A DNA stretch of 46,452 nt from Actinomycetes bacterium (GTDB lineage: Bacteria > Actinomycetota > Acidimicrobiia > Acidimicrobiales > Palsa-688). The stretch lies in assembly GCA_021787365.1 (NCBI GenBank), contig JAJYMB010000098.1, positions 1 through 46,452 of the forward strand, in the 5' to 3' direction. A program made the translations under genes and the position numbers. The stretch's first letter is position 1; each line of letters opens with the position of its first letter. Below, in pieces: positions 33,376 to 41,571 of the stretch. Under the pieces are notes generated by a model. That model worked only from the letters and a program-made list of their open reading frames with translations, was not told the origin of the DNA and did no database searches.

Positions 33376-33481
33376 CCCTGCTTCCTCCTAATCGTCCGAA
33401 ACGTCGAACTAAACCTTGACCTCTTCACCTCTGGCGAGGCGGGTGCGGCGCATCATGGTGCCGGCTCGCCCTCGCTTGCCA

Positions 33482-34000
33482 CTAAGGCCTCTCGGGGGCG
33501 ACCTGGACCTCGAGCCCACCGCCCCCACGCACCTGCTGCGATGCGCCGGCGTAGCCGTTGAGGGGCAACGTGTTGATGACCAGCCAGCCGAGGCCGAGCC
33601 CGACGGCTAGCTCGCGCGCTCTGTCGAAACTGTGGAGCACGGCCATGGAGCCTACATAACTCACCTCGTCGTTGTAGAGCCGGTAGGGCGAGAACCGGGC
33701 GGTTGCCTCGGCCGGGGCCACTCCGAACTGCAGGTAGGTGCCCCCCGACCCCCTTTATGGCGTCCTCGATCCCTTGGACCACGACGGAGGCGTCTATCAC
33801 GGCGTTGAAATGCTCGTCGCCGAGCTCCTCGTGCGATGCGACGGCAATGGTGGTGCCGGACGAGCGTGCCAGCCGGCGGCGGGCCGCGTTGGGCTCGACG
33901 ACGGTTACCGAGGTGGCACCTACGCGCTGTGCCAGGGCCACTACGGCGACGTCGTCGCCGTAGTGCGCCCAGCGGGCGAGGGTTCTTCGCCCGACGACCA
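33482..34000 (-). pseudogene. remnant of a zinc-type (MDR) alcohol/polyol dehydrogenase
   Basis: One frame gives a Rossmann segment (VAVVALAQRVGATSVTVVEP, then EELGDEHFNAVIDASVVVQG). At about 33740 the homology moves to another frame: ATARFSPYRLYNDEVSYVGS, then LAVGLGLGWLVINTLPL, ending at 33482. So at least one frameshift is present, and the whole N-terminal catalytic half with its zinc Cys residues is missing. The 5' end runs into the end of the ribokinase gene. This was probably a sorbitol- or threonine-dehydrogenase-like enzyme. Confidence 0.75.
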
Positions 34001-34912
34001 ACGCCGGACCTGCTGCGGCACAACGGCGGCGGCCCCCACATGCTCAGTGGTGGCCGACCCGACGACTACCCCGAGCTTGGCTGCTTCGAGGAGGGTGTTA
34101 CCCATCGCGAGCGTGGCCGCCAAGGCGCCGGCGAAGGCATCTCCCGCTCCGGTGGTGTCGACTGGGTTTGTAGCCGGCGCGGGGATGTGGGCTGAAAAAT
34201 CGTCTGAAACCACCACTGCGCCTTGCGCGCCCATGGTCACCACCACGGCGCGTGGCCCGAGGCCGAGCACGCGGGGCGCGGCTGCGAGGACATCCTCTGG
34301 GGACGAGACGGGCAGGCCAGACAATTGAGCGGCCTCCAGCTCGTTGACGACCACAACGTCTGCCCGCTCGAGCACCGCCGGCGGCACTGGGCGAAAAGGA
34401 GCGCAATTGATCACGACCTGCGCGCCGCCACTGGCTAGTTGTACTGCACGCGTCACGGTCTCCATGGGGACCTCGAACTGGGCTAGTAGGACCGTAGCCC
34501 GGCCGATCTGCTCGGACGCCCCCTCCATGTCGGCCGGGGAAAGCCGGGCATAGGCGCCTGGGGCCACGATGATGTCGTTTTCCCCGTCGGGCGTCAGCGT
34601 GATGACTGCGACGCCGCTTGCCACCCCCGGTGTGACCAACACTCGAGTGGTACCAACCCCCTCTTCGGTGAGCTGCTCCAACCTCGCCTTGCCCATGGGG
34701 TCGTCGCCGACCCGGGACAGAAGCTCGACCCGAGCGCCGCACTTGGCCGCGGCGAGGGCCTGGTTGGCGCCCTTCCCGCCCCCGTGGACCTCGAGCACGG
34801 CGTCTGTGACCGTCTCTCCCGGCCTCGGCCTGTGCGCCACACGCATCACATAATCGGTGTTCACCGAGCCGACCACCGCCACGAGGCCAGCCTGGGTCCC
34901 GTTGCCGGCCAT
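33941..34912 (-). CDS. rbsK: ribokinase-like PfkB kinase
   Basis: A 323-residue PfkB kinase. Seen: VAVVGSVNTDYVMRV, the substrate motif GGKGANQALAAAKCGA, VGDDPMGK, VVVNELEAAQL, and the ATP/catalytic loop VDTTGAGDAFAGALA. These are ribokinase hallmarks, although deoxyribose or another sugar is possible. The last about 15 residues are odd (PSPAGRTTATTSP) because the frame runs into the dehydrogenase remnant, so its C terminus may have been rebuilt. Its ATG lies 2 bases after the stop of the YbjQ-like gene, placing it in the PspA/YbjQ transcript. Confidence 0.88.
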   Translation of the reverse strand: MAGNGTQAGLVAVVGSVNTDYVMRVAHRPRPGETVTDAVLEVHGGGKGANQALAAAKCGARVELLSRVGDDPMGKARLEQLTEEGVGTTRVLVTPGVASGVAVITLTPDGENDIIVAPGAYARLSPADMEGASEQIGRATVLLAQFEVPMETVTRAVQLASGGAQVVINCAPFRPVPPAVLERADVVVVNELEAAQLSGLPVSSPEDVLAAAPRVLGLGPRAVVVTMGAQGAVVVSDDFSAHIPAPATNPVDTTGAGDAFAGALAATLAMGNTLLEAAKLGVVVGSATTEHVGAAAVVPQQVRRWSSGEEPSPAGRTTATTSP

Positions 34913-34914
34913 GG

Positions 34915-35796
34915 CTAGGACTTGCGCAAAGAGGCAGCCTCGAACGTGCGTACCCGGTCGTCGACGGGGAGGACAACCGCGAGCTCGGGATGGATATGGT
35001 CCTCGGCGAGCATCCTGATCGATGTGCCGTAGACCATGAACTCCACTACGTGATGGGCGAAAGGGACGGGCCGGTCGACGATCTTGGCGTCCACCAGGCC
35101 GGTGCCACCGAAGGTGCTGATCTGGGCCTGCATTTCCTCCATGGCTGCCTCACGGGCATCGTAAAGAGCCTCGGTGTAATTGGTGAGCTCGACGTTCTGC
35201 ACCGATTGGCCTATGGAGGCTCCGAGCCCTCGCCTCGGCGCGTGGACGTACGAAACGCCTGCCGCCAGGTCGAGCGGGTACCAGCCGGCGCTGCTCAGAA
35301 CCGCGAAGTCCCGGGCCGAGAGGTCGCACAGGAACGGCGAGCGGTACTTCACCTTGAAATGGTTGCGACCTTCCTCGTCGGTGCAGGAGCGGACGGCCGT
35401 GCCAGTTACAACGACCTCGCTTCGGTGCGGCGACAAGTGGACATCCACGTCCACACCGACCACTCCCACCGCACCGGCGGCGTGCACCTGTTGACGGATG
35501 GACTCTTTCGCCGTGGAGAAAGCGCGTTGGAACGCATCGTGGGCATCAGTCACCGTGCCCGTGCCCCAAACCCACACACCATTCAAGATCGAGACGCAGC
35601 CGATGCCGAAGACGACCTGTACCGGTTCAAGTCCCACCGAGTGGAGCAGGAGTACTTCGTCCAGCGAGAGGTCCGACGTCACGCCGCCAGGGCCGGCCGC
35701 CGCTGACGCCTCGCCGGCAGCGAGGGCGCGGCCCAACTCGCCGAGGTCGGCTTCCTGGTGGCCCGGCCCGCCGAGGGCTGGCGCGTTCGCGCTCAC
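34915..35796 (-). CDS. double YbjQ-like (heavy-metal-binding fold) protein, third of three
   Basis: 293 residues with two divergent copies of the YbjQ/UPF0145 pattern. The first begins TSDLSLDEVLLLHSVGLEPV and includes AVGVVGVDVDVHL and VVVTGTAV; the second begins FLCDLSARDFAVLSSAGWYP and includes YDAREAAMEEM. YbjQ family structures are, to my knowledge, ring-shaped oligomers and the function is unsettled; metal binding is only a name. GTG 35796 overlaps the preceding stop (GTGA). An Ala/Gly-rich tail of about 35 residues precedes repeat one. No signal peptide or membrane helix, so cytosolic. Confidence 0.75.
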   Translation of the reverse strand: MSANAPALGGPGHQEADLGELGRALAAGEASAAAGPGGVTSDLSLDEVLLLHSVGLEPVQVVFGIGCVSILNGVWVWGTGTVTDAHDAFQRAFSTAKESIRQQVHAAGAVGVVGVDVDVHLSPHRSEVVVTGTAVRSCTDEEGRNHFKVKYRSPFLCDLSARDFAVLSSAGWYPLDLAAGVSYVHAPRRGLGASIGQSVQNVELTNYTEALYDAREAAMEEMQAQISTFGGTGLVDAKIVDRPVPFAHHVVEFMVYGTSIRMLAEDHIHPELAVVLPVDDRVRTFEAASLRKS

Positions 35797-36596
35797 GAAC
35801 CCAGGCTCACTGTCGCCACGGGCGGGCTGACCGGGAGGGTCGACCGGGCACGCCGCACCAGGGAACCACGAAGCGAGCAAGTGATGTACGTGGCCCCGGT
35901 ACCTTCCGTTTCGTGGACCTCCATGTCGACACCGTACATGGACATGGCCGGCGACATCCTCCTCGCCACGTCGACTGCCCCCGAACGGGCGAGCTCATGT
36001 GCGTCTTGCAACGGGGTGATGATGTAGCCGGTGCCGCACCGCCCCGACCCGTAGAACTCCATGTTGCAGCCCTCCACCAACATCGCCGTGCAACGGGCGT
36101 AGGCGACGGAGCCGGGCACGTAGCCAATCTCGACCAATTTCGCCAGCTTGTGCCCGGCTAGTTGGGTGGACCACAGGCGCTGCGGCGCCGGGCCTCCGAC
36201 CGACAGCACTGCGGTCCCGTAGAGGTGCACCTCGCAGCTGTTGGCATTGGTGGGATGGCTCATTTCCGTGGTGACCCCGACGACGCCGTGTGCACCGAGG
36301 TCGGCAGCCTCCTTGAGCATGCGCTCGAGCGCAGTCCCATGGGCAGACATCCAGGCTTGGTCCAGGTCGTCCACGCGGCCGAGCCAGCCCGTGTTGTGCA
36401 TCCCCGTCTCATAGCAGGCGCAGGGGTAGTTGCGCACTGGGTAGCCGGAGTAGGTAGACCAGCTACTTATCTGGCCGACGAAATAACCCTGGACCAGCCC
36501 GAGCGGTTGCAGCCCCATGGCCAGGCAGGCAGCGAAGTCCGGCGTCGTCAAGCCCGAGTCGAACGCATGCGGCCTCCCGGCCGTGGCGGTGCTCAA
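35793..36596 (-). CDS. double YbjQ-like protein, second of three
   Basis: 267 residues, the most divergent of the three. Repeat one: LTTPDFAACLAMGLQPLGLV with ADLGAHGVVGVTTEM and VHLYGTAV. Repeat two: STQLAGHKLAKLVEIGYVPG with a degenerate C-terminal part. An insertion rich in Tyr and Cys (YPVRNYPCACYETGMHNTGW) sits in repeat one. TTG 36596 overlaps the upstream stop (TTGA). The function is unknown. Its conserved place between two relatives suggests that the three form a mixed oligomer. Confidence 0.7.
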   Translation of the reverse strand: MSTATAGRPHAFDSGLTTPDFAACLAMGLQPLGLVQGYFVGQISSWSTYSGYPVRNYPCACYETGMHNTGWLGRVDDLDQAWMSAHGTALERMLKEAADLGAHGVVGVTTEMSHPTNANSCEVHLYGTAVLSVGGPAPQRLWSTQLAGHKLAKLVEIGYVPGSVAYARCTAMLVEGCNMEFYGSGRCGTGYIITPLQDAHELARSGAVDVARRMSPAMSMYGVDMEVHETEGTGATYITCSLRGSLVRRARSTLPVSPPVATVSLGS

Positions 36597-37396
36597 TTGT
36601 CGAACGTGATGATCGTCGTGGGCCGGGGTGGCGCCGCGCCCTCGGAGCCCGCTCGGCGGGCGACGGCGGTGCCGAGGGAAAGGAACTCGATCGTGTGCTC
36701 GCCCCACTGGTGGCTTTTTTCTTCGAGGCGCATCCCCACCACCCCCGTGGCGCCCACGTTGTTGGCCTCGTCCTGCATACGCTTCATGGCCAACTCGCGC
36801 GCGTCGTACATGGCCTGGGTGAAGTTCTCGAGCTCTCGGTTTTGCCCGACCTGGCTAACCACTTGGCCGAGGCCGCGGTGGGCGATGTGGTAGACGCACG
36901 TCCCCATGACGAGGGCCTGGGGCATGTACCCCGTCTGGGCCAGGGTCCAGAAGTCCTGCCCGCTCAAGTCGCTGGTGAACGGTTTACCCAACTTGTTGCG
37001 GTACGAATTGCCGTCCTCGGCCTTTACAGCCGTACCGACGGCGATGAACTCGGCCGAATCGTGGCCCCACTCGTAGAAGTTGACGTCGAGGCGTACCCCT
37101 ACCACGCCATCTGCTCCGAGCTGGTCGGCTTCTTCTTCCATCCGGTTCATGGCGAGCTCGCGCGCGTTGTACATGGCCGCGGTGAGCTTGGTGAGCTCCT
37201 GCGAAGAGCTCCAATTGCCTTTCTGCAAGCCGATGTGGTAGATCGAGCTACCCATCACCAGGCCCAAGGGGTGGAAGCCAACCTGCTTCACGAGGAGGAA
37301 CTCGTTCACGGAGAGGTCGCTCGTGAACAGCCCGCTCTCCAGCTCCTGAAGACGGGCCCCGGCATCCTTGGGGAGGTCAGTAGGGATGTTGGTCAT
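36593..37396 (-). CDS. double YbjQ-like protein, first of three
   Basis: 267 residues and the clearest example: repeat one (about 22-125) has LFTSDLSVNEFLLVKQVGFH, YNARELAMNRMEEEADQLGA, DGVVGVRLDV and AVGTAV. Repeat two (about 138-245) has PFTSDLSGQDFWTLAQTGYM, YDARELAMKRMQDEANNVGA, TGVVGMRLE and SLGTAV. The alternating hydrophobic/charged helix and VG strand match YbjQ. ATG 37396 overlaps the stop of the preceding gene (ATGA). Coupling to pspA suggests a role in envelope or membrane stress, but this is inference. Confidence 0.78.
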   Translation of the reverse strand: MTNIPTDLPKDAGARLQELESGLFTSDLSVNEFLLVKQVGFHPLGLVMGSSIYHIGLQKGNWSSSQELTKLTAAMYNARELAMNRMEEEADQLGADGVVGVRLDVNFYEWGHDSAEFIAVGTAVKAEDGNSYRNKLGKPFTSDLSGQDFWTLAQTGYMPQALVMGTCVYHIAHRGLGQVVSQVGQNRELENFTQAMYDARELAMKRMQDEANNVGATGVVGMRLEEKSHQWGEHTIEFLSLGTAVARRAGSEGAAPPRPTTIITFDN

Positions 37397-37815
37397 GCGC
37401 CACCTCCGATGATGACGTTTTGCAGGGCGGCTCGGGCGCTCTGGTTGTCGACGGCTTCCCGCTGCAGGGAACCAAGCAGGCGGGTCAGCCACTGCTCGAC
37501 TGGAAGCTGCTCGCTGCGGATACGGATCCCGCCCGAGCTGCGCCCGACTGTGCAGCGTACCGAACCGCCTTCCAGCTGGGCTTCGTAATCGTCCTCGTCC
37601 AAGTGGACCGTTATCCTCGTCACGTCTTCGGACCGGCGGTGCAACAGGCTCCCCGTGGCGTGGGCCACCTGGACCCGGTCACCCAGGGCCTCCTTCAGGC
37701 TGTTGCCCAGGACGCGCAGTAAAAGCCGCACATCCTTGTTGTCTGCCAGGACGGCGGCGGCCGCCATCTCCAGGTCCATCCCACCACCGGGCTCGGTCAA
37801 TCCCATGCCGCTCAT
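37393..37815 (-). CDS. unrecognised 140-residue protein in the PspA operon
   Basis: I do not recognise a family. Seen: an N-terminal helix (MDLEMAAAAVLADNKDVRLL), KEALGDRVQVAHATG, then a beta-rich middle (ITVHLDEDDYEAQLEGGSVR, CTVGRSSGGIRIRSEQL) and a C-terminal helix (WLTRLLGSLQREAVDNQSAR). No signal peptide or membrane segment. Its codons are G/C biased, and both ends overlap neighbours by 4 bp (ATGA), so it is a real, coupled gene. It is not the PspAA or PspAB partner I know from other actinobacteria. It is perhaps an adaptor between PspA and the YbjQ-like proteins. Confidence 0.7.
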   Translation of the reverse strand: MSGMGLTEPGGGMDLEMAAAAVLADNKDVRLLLRVLGNSLKEALGDRVQVAHATGSLLHRRSEDVTRITVHLDEDDYEAQLEGGSVRCTVGRSSGGIRIRSEQLPVEQWLTRLLGSLQREAVDNQSARAALQNVIIGGGA

Positions 37816-38597
37816 GGTGCCTGGCCAGGTCCCGTCTGGTCGGCGGGCGCGGACGAGCTCGGGGCCGGCCCGATGGCCGCCGGCGGTGGCGGAGCAGCCA
37901 AGCCCGCCTTGGCCTTGAGCGCGGCCAGCTCGCCGTCGACCTGGGAGGAGGCACCGAGCTCGTTGAGCTGTCTGGCGATGTCGTCGCCCTGGTCTGCCCC
38001 GACGTCCTCCAGCACGCCCGATTGTAGGAGCTCGTCCAAGGCGTTGGCGTGGGCCTGAGTCGCCGCGATCTTGTCCCGTGCCCGTTGTAGGGCAGCGCCG
38101 GATTCGCTAAAGGTCCCCGAGATGCCAGCGATGTGGTCGTTGACCGATGAAGAGGCTTTGGCCGCGCTGTACTGAGCCTTGAGGCTTTCCTTTTGGGTAC
38201 GGAACTCGTTGACCCGCGTCTGGAGCGCCTGCAGGGTCTGCACCATCTTCTGCTCCTGGTCGACCAGTTGCTGGTGCTGTGGTTCCAGGGACTCGACCTG
38301 CTGCTGGGCCGCCGCCTTGCGGCTCAGCGCCTCACGGGCCAGGTCGTCACGGCCCAGCTGCACTGCTTGAGCTGCCTGCTGGTCGAGGTGGGCCACGGTG
38401 TGGCTGAACTGGTCCTCCTGAAGTTCCAGCTGCTTGCGAGCTGCGGCGATCTGCACCAGGGCAGCCCTGACCTTGGTTATCTGCTCCAACATCTGCTCGT
38501 AGTTGAGGTCGAGCATCTCCGCCGGGTTCTCCGCGGCGTTCAGTGCTCGGTTGGCCTTGGCCTGGACTATCTCATGAGCGCGCTGAAATAGGCTCAT
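37812..38597 (-). CDS. pspA: PspA/IM30 family protein
   Basis: A 261-residue phage-shock-protein A homologue. The family forms ESCRT-III-like helical coats that protect and remodel the cytoplasmic membrane. Seen: MSLFQRAHEIVQAKANRALN with AENPAEMLDLNYEQM, then a long heptad-rich coiled coil (residues about 25-190, many Gln and Ala), a shorter helix with LNELGASSQVDGELAALKA, and a Pro/Ala-rich disordered tail that ends GPGQAP. ATG 38597 has GGGAGAGC upstream. First gene of the PspA/YbjQ operon. Confidence 0.92.
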   Translation of the reverse strand: MSLFQRAHEIVQAKANRALNAAENPAEMLDLNYEQMLEQITKVRAALVQIAAARKQLELQEDQFSHTVAHLDQQAAQAVQLGRDDLAREALSRKAAAQQQVESLEPQHQQLVDQEQKMVQTLQALQTRVNEFRTQKESLKAQYSAAKASSSVNDHIAGISGTFSESGAALQRARDKIAATQAHANALDELLQSGVLEDVGADQGDDIARQLNELGASSQVDGELAALKAKAGLAAPPPPAAIGPAPSSSAPADQTGPGQAP

Positions 38598-38932
38598 CTA
38601 GCTCTCCCGTTGAACGTGGGCACGCTTTCATGCTAATGCCATCACGTGGGGCCGGGGAGTCATCGGCCTAGGAGGCGAACCGCTCACCGGCCACTGTGAC
38701 CTCGGCCACTGTGACCTCCGGCCACTGTGAGCTCGGCCACGCAGGCGGTGCCCGGTTGCTCGTCAGCCGGCGGCACCCACAGCGACGATTACCAGTGAGG
38801 CAACGTACACTATTTCCGCGATAGAATCACTTGTAATTAGAACCCGGAGATGGCATAACGCCACCGAGCACGAGCGTTAGAGGTGTTCGCGGTTTGGTCA
38901 CGGCTAGACAGGACCGGGGCCGGGCCTCCAGG
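38598..38932. promoter_or_regulatory. upstream region of pspA
   Basis: 335 bases without a gene between pspA and the PAP2 gene. It contains the 15-bp tandem repeats (38689-38740) and an AT-rich patch at about 38805-38865 (contains TTGTAATTAG). A pspA promoter should lie here on the minus strand; I cannot fix its boxes. The low GC of the patch is unusual for this window. Confidence 0.5.
38689..38740. repeat. 15-bp tandem repeats upstream of pspA
   Basis: ggccactgtgacctc (38689-38703), the same plus one base (38704-38719), ggccactgtgagctc (38720-38734) and a partial fourth copy. The regular spacing close to 1.5 helical turns suggests a multi-site regulator target in the pspA control region, or a simple expansion. 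Confidence 0.7.
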
Positions 38933-39715
38933 CTATTTGGGCAAGACGTCCTGTACGGAAATAGAAGCCGAGGGAACCGCCCGGGGTTCGGGCCGGGACA
39001 GCACTAAGCGGAGTGGTGTGGTAGCGACGAGGTCAGCAAGCCAATAGACGAGCGGCCGGAGGACCGAGAAGGCAACAACGGTCGTGGCACCAAGGAGGAG
39101 CCCCGCCACCACATCGCCGGGATAGTGGGCACCGACGTAAACGCGGGCGAAACAAAGGAAAAGACCGAACACGATGCTGCAGGTACCAACGCCGATAAGG
39201 ACGGGCACAGCCCTTTGCGTGGCCGTGGGAGCCCCGGCGGGGCTTCGGTACAGGTTGGTCGCCCGTGCCGCCAGAAAAACGGACGTAATGAGGCCCCCGG
39301 CCACGACGGCGTGGTCGGAGGGAAAGGCGTAGTCGTTGGCCTTGGCGACCAGCACCAATGCATGGGTGTACGTGTCGTAGGGGCGCAGTTCCGCGGCTGC
39401 GTGGCCAACGATTTGGTTGATGCCGAGAGCCGCCACCGTACCGGCCCCGCTCAACGCCATGACTGCCGCTGGATGGAGGGCACGCCGCCACCAAATAGCA
39501 CCGTAGCCGATCACGAACAACACGGTGAGCACGACGAGGCCTAGCCACAGTGCGTACGCGTGCATGAAGCCGTGCGCCCAGGCCGTATGGCGAGAAAAGT
39601 TGTTGAGGTCGAGGTAGATGCTGGTGTTGAGGCCCTTAGGCCACAAGACCTTGGTGACGGCCAGGAGCACCGTACTGGCTGGTCCTATGGCGGGCGCGAG
39701 GGGGGTGATCGTCAT
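38933..39715 (-). CDS. PAP2-family membrane phosphatase
   Basis: A 260-residue integral membrane phosphatase, perhaps acting on undecaprenyl pyrophosphate or phosphatidyl phosphates. Seen: several helices (LGLVVLTVLFVIGYGA, VLIGVGTCSIVFGLFLCF) and the three-part signature: HAAAELRPY (the KX6RP Lys is Gly here), PSDHAVVAGG (PSGH variant) and ARVYVGAHYPGDVVAG. ATG 39715 is backed by AAGGAGGCAG. The altered first motif means activity should be tested. No operon partner. Confidence 0.85.
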   Translation of the reverse strand: MTITPLAPAIGPASTVLLAVTKVLWPKGLNTSIYLDLNNFSRHTAWAHGFMHAYALWLGLVVLTVLFVIGYGAIWWRRALHPAAVMALSGAGTVAALGINQIVGHAAAELRPYDTYTHALVLVAKANDYAFPSDHAVVAGGLITSVFLAARATNLYRSPAGAPTATQRAVPVLIGVGTCSIVFGLFLCFARVYVGAHYPGDVVAGLLLGATTVVAFSVLRPLVYWLADLVATTPLRLVLSRPEPRAVPSASISVQDVLPK

Positions 39716-40157
39716 GTCTGCCTCCTTCCGGTTGGGCTGATGCTCAGTTGCGCTGCGCCTCCTGCCCTGGCCAGCGCCGCGTCCGGGACATTGAGTTCGC
39801 CGGCGTGCGGTGGTAAGGCGTCGTTTACTTGCAGTTCGCCGACCGTTCAACTGGTCGTCCTCACCGTAGCGCACGGCACCGGAGTGCTTATGGCACCCGT
39901 CACCCTCAACGGCAGTAAAGCGACCCAACGTGGCAACGCACGCGGCCGATGGGCAAGGCTTCGCTCGATGGCGCGGGTCGAGCGAAACTTCCGCCCACAG
40001 CTCGGTGGGGACTCCGGCTCCCGTCCGTAGGGCCTGGGAGTGGCTCCGCCTTGTTCCGGGACGCACAGAAAAATGCTGCTCAAGGGATGTATCGGCTCCT
40101 CGAAGGCCCGCAGTTCCTGCTCCAACCCGCGTGGGGTGACTACCCCGGTGGTCGCCC
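39716..40157. other. divergent region between PAP2 and MFS genes
   Basis: About 440 bases. The PAP2 ribosome site is at its left edge. One minus-strand stretch at 40080-40150 (TPRGLEQELRAFEEPIHPLS) looks protein-like but stops making sense on both sides, so it may be a fragment. I see no promoter worth naming. Confidence 0.4.
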
Positions 40158-41507
40158 TTGGTAGTGGAGAAGAGCGCAGTCGACGAACATGAGGGAACCG
40201 AGGTGCTTGTCCTGCTCTCGCCCTATCTGGCCAGTACGGTGGGCCACCGATATGCCGGCTCGGCCACCACGTTGGCAGTAAGGCGCCTCGGCAGTCCGGC
40301 GCCAGTGCCACGTCGTCGGCCCGTGCGAGGTTGGCCTCCGGTCTGGACCGCGGCGGGGCTCTTACTGGTGGCCGGGCTCTTCCGAGCCGCGCAAAACATG
40401 GGCCAAACCACGTTTGCGCTCTTTGGGCGCGACGACCTCAACCTCGGGGCTGCCACGATCGGCTCCCTCGGCACCGTGCTCGGCGCCTTTGCGCTGGTCG
40501 CTGCCCTGTTCGTGGGTGGACGCCTCCCGGCGAGCAAGGCCTCTGCCGCTGTCGGTGCTGGCGTCTGCCTCCTCGGTGCCTCCCTAGTCGTCCTTGGGAG
40601 CGCGACATCGCCCTGGCAGTTCGCTGGCGGCACCGCTCTGCTCGGCCTGGCGGGTGGGGCCGCCGCCCCGAGCTTGGCCACGGCCGTTGGCCAAGCCACA
40701 CCCGAGGGTCGGGACCGTGCCCTGGCCCACTATGCCGCCGTCCTCAGCATGAGCCTGGCCTTGGGCCCGTTGGCTGAGACAGGGCTGTTAGAGCTGGCTC
40801 ACCAGCACCTACGCCTCCCGTTTTTTGTCTTCGCCGCATTGCCGGTGGCCGCCTTGGCGCTAGGCCTTTTCGGGCGCCTGCGAGCTAACGCTCTCGGAGT
40901 TGCCAACAGCCCTGACCCCTTGCATGACTCGCCTCTGGGCAGTTCGGGCCAGCTACGCAGTCTGCTGGCCACTGGTGACGGCCGGATGGCGCTCACCGTG
41001 CAATTGCTCTACGCCGTGCCCTTCTCCGCCATCACGGTGTTCGGCGCCTTGGTGGCGCGAAGTGTATTCAACATGACGCCGGCGGGGGCGCAGCTGGCTT
41101 TCACCGTCTTCTTCGCTGCTTCCCTCCTCAGTCGCTTGGTCGTCGCCCGGATTTCGCCTATTGACCGCAAGCGTCGTGCGTTCCTGCTTGCCGCTGCCCT
41201 CACCGCCGCCGGCGTGGTGCTGCTCTCAGTTGGAGGCCCACCGCTACTCCTATTCATAGCCATGGTGTTGCTTGGTGTGCCCCACGGCGTGACCTTTCCC
41301 TTGGCGCTCGCTCTTACCGCCCAGTCGGTGGGAGAGGACCAGTTGGCAGCCAGCAATGCCGCGCTGTTCGCCGCGACGAGCGTTGTGGCGGTGGCCGCGC
41401 CTGTCGTCTTGGGGGTTGTCGCGGCTGCGGCGGGCTACCGGGTCATGATTGTGCTTGTGCTCGCGCCTGTGGCTGCGTTCTCCATGTTGCTCATGGCGCA
41501 GCCATAG
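40158..41507 (+). CDS. MFS-family transporter
   Basis: Up to 449 residues with about 12 predicted helices, beginning with WTAAGLLLVAGLFRAAQNMG and ending LVLAPVAAFSMLLMA. A central hydrophilic loop (about 245-275) separates two six-helix halves, as usual. The first about 55 residues are not membrane-like and homology-type sequence begins near residue 56, so TTG 40158 may be too early; GTG 40323 is an alternative. Substrate unknown; drug or metabolite efflux is likely. Its stop lies 65 bp from the broken LysE gene, convergent. Confidence 0.82.
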   Translation: MVVEKSAVDEHEGTEVLVLLSPYLASTVGHRYAGSATTLAVRRLGSPAPVPRRRPVRGWPPVWTAAGLLLVAGLFRAAQNMGQTTFALFGRDDLNLGAATIGSLGTVLGAFALVAALFVGGRLPASKASAAVGAGVCLLGASLVVLGSATSPWQFAGGTALLGLAGGAAAPSLATAVGQATPEGRDRALAHYAAVLSMSLALGPLAETGLLELAHQHLRLPFFVFAALPVAALALGLFGRLRANALGVANSPDPLHDSPLGSSGQLRSLLATGDGRMALTVQLLYAVPFSAITVFGALVARSVFNMTPAGAQLAFTVFFAASLLSRLVVARISPIDRKRRAFLLAAALTAAGVVLLSVGGPPLLLFIAMVLLGVPHGVTFPLALALTAQSVGEDQLAASNAALFAATSVVAVAAPVVLGVVAAAAGYRVMIVLVLAPVAAFSMLLMAQP

Positions 41508-41571
41508 TAGAAAAAGTGGAGTTCGGAGTTTGAAGAGCGCGTAATGGCCGATCCGGGCGGTCCGGCCCCCG

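Noticed and set aside
40080..40160. Minus-strand gene ahead of the MFS transporter (TPRGLEQELRAFEEPIHPLS)
   Set aside because: Protein-like only for about 30 residues; flanks do not continue in any frame and no family could be named.
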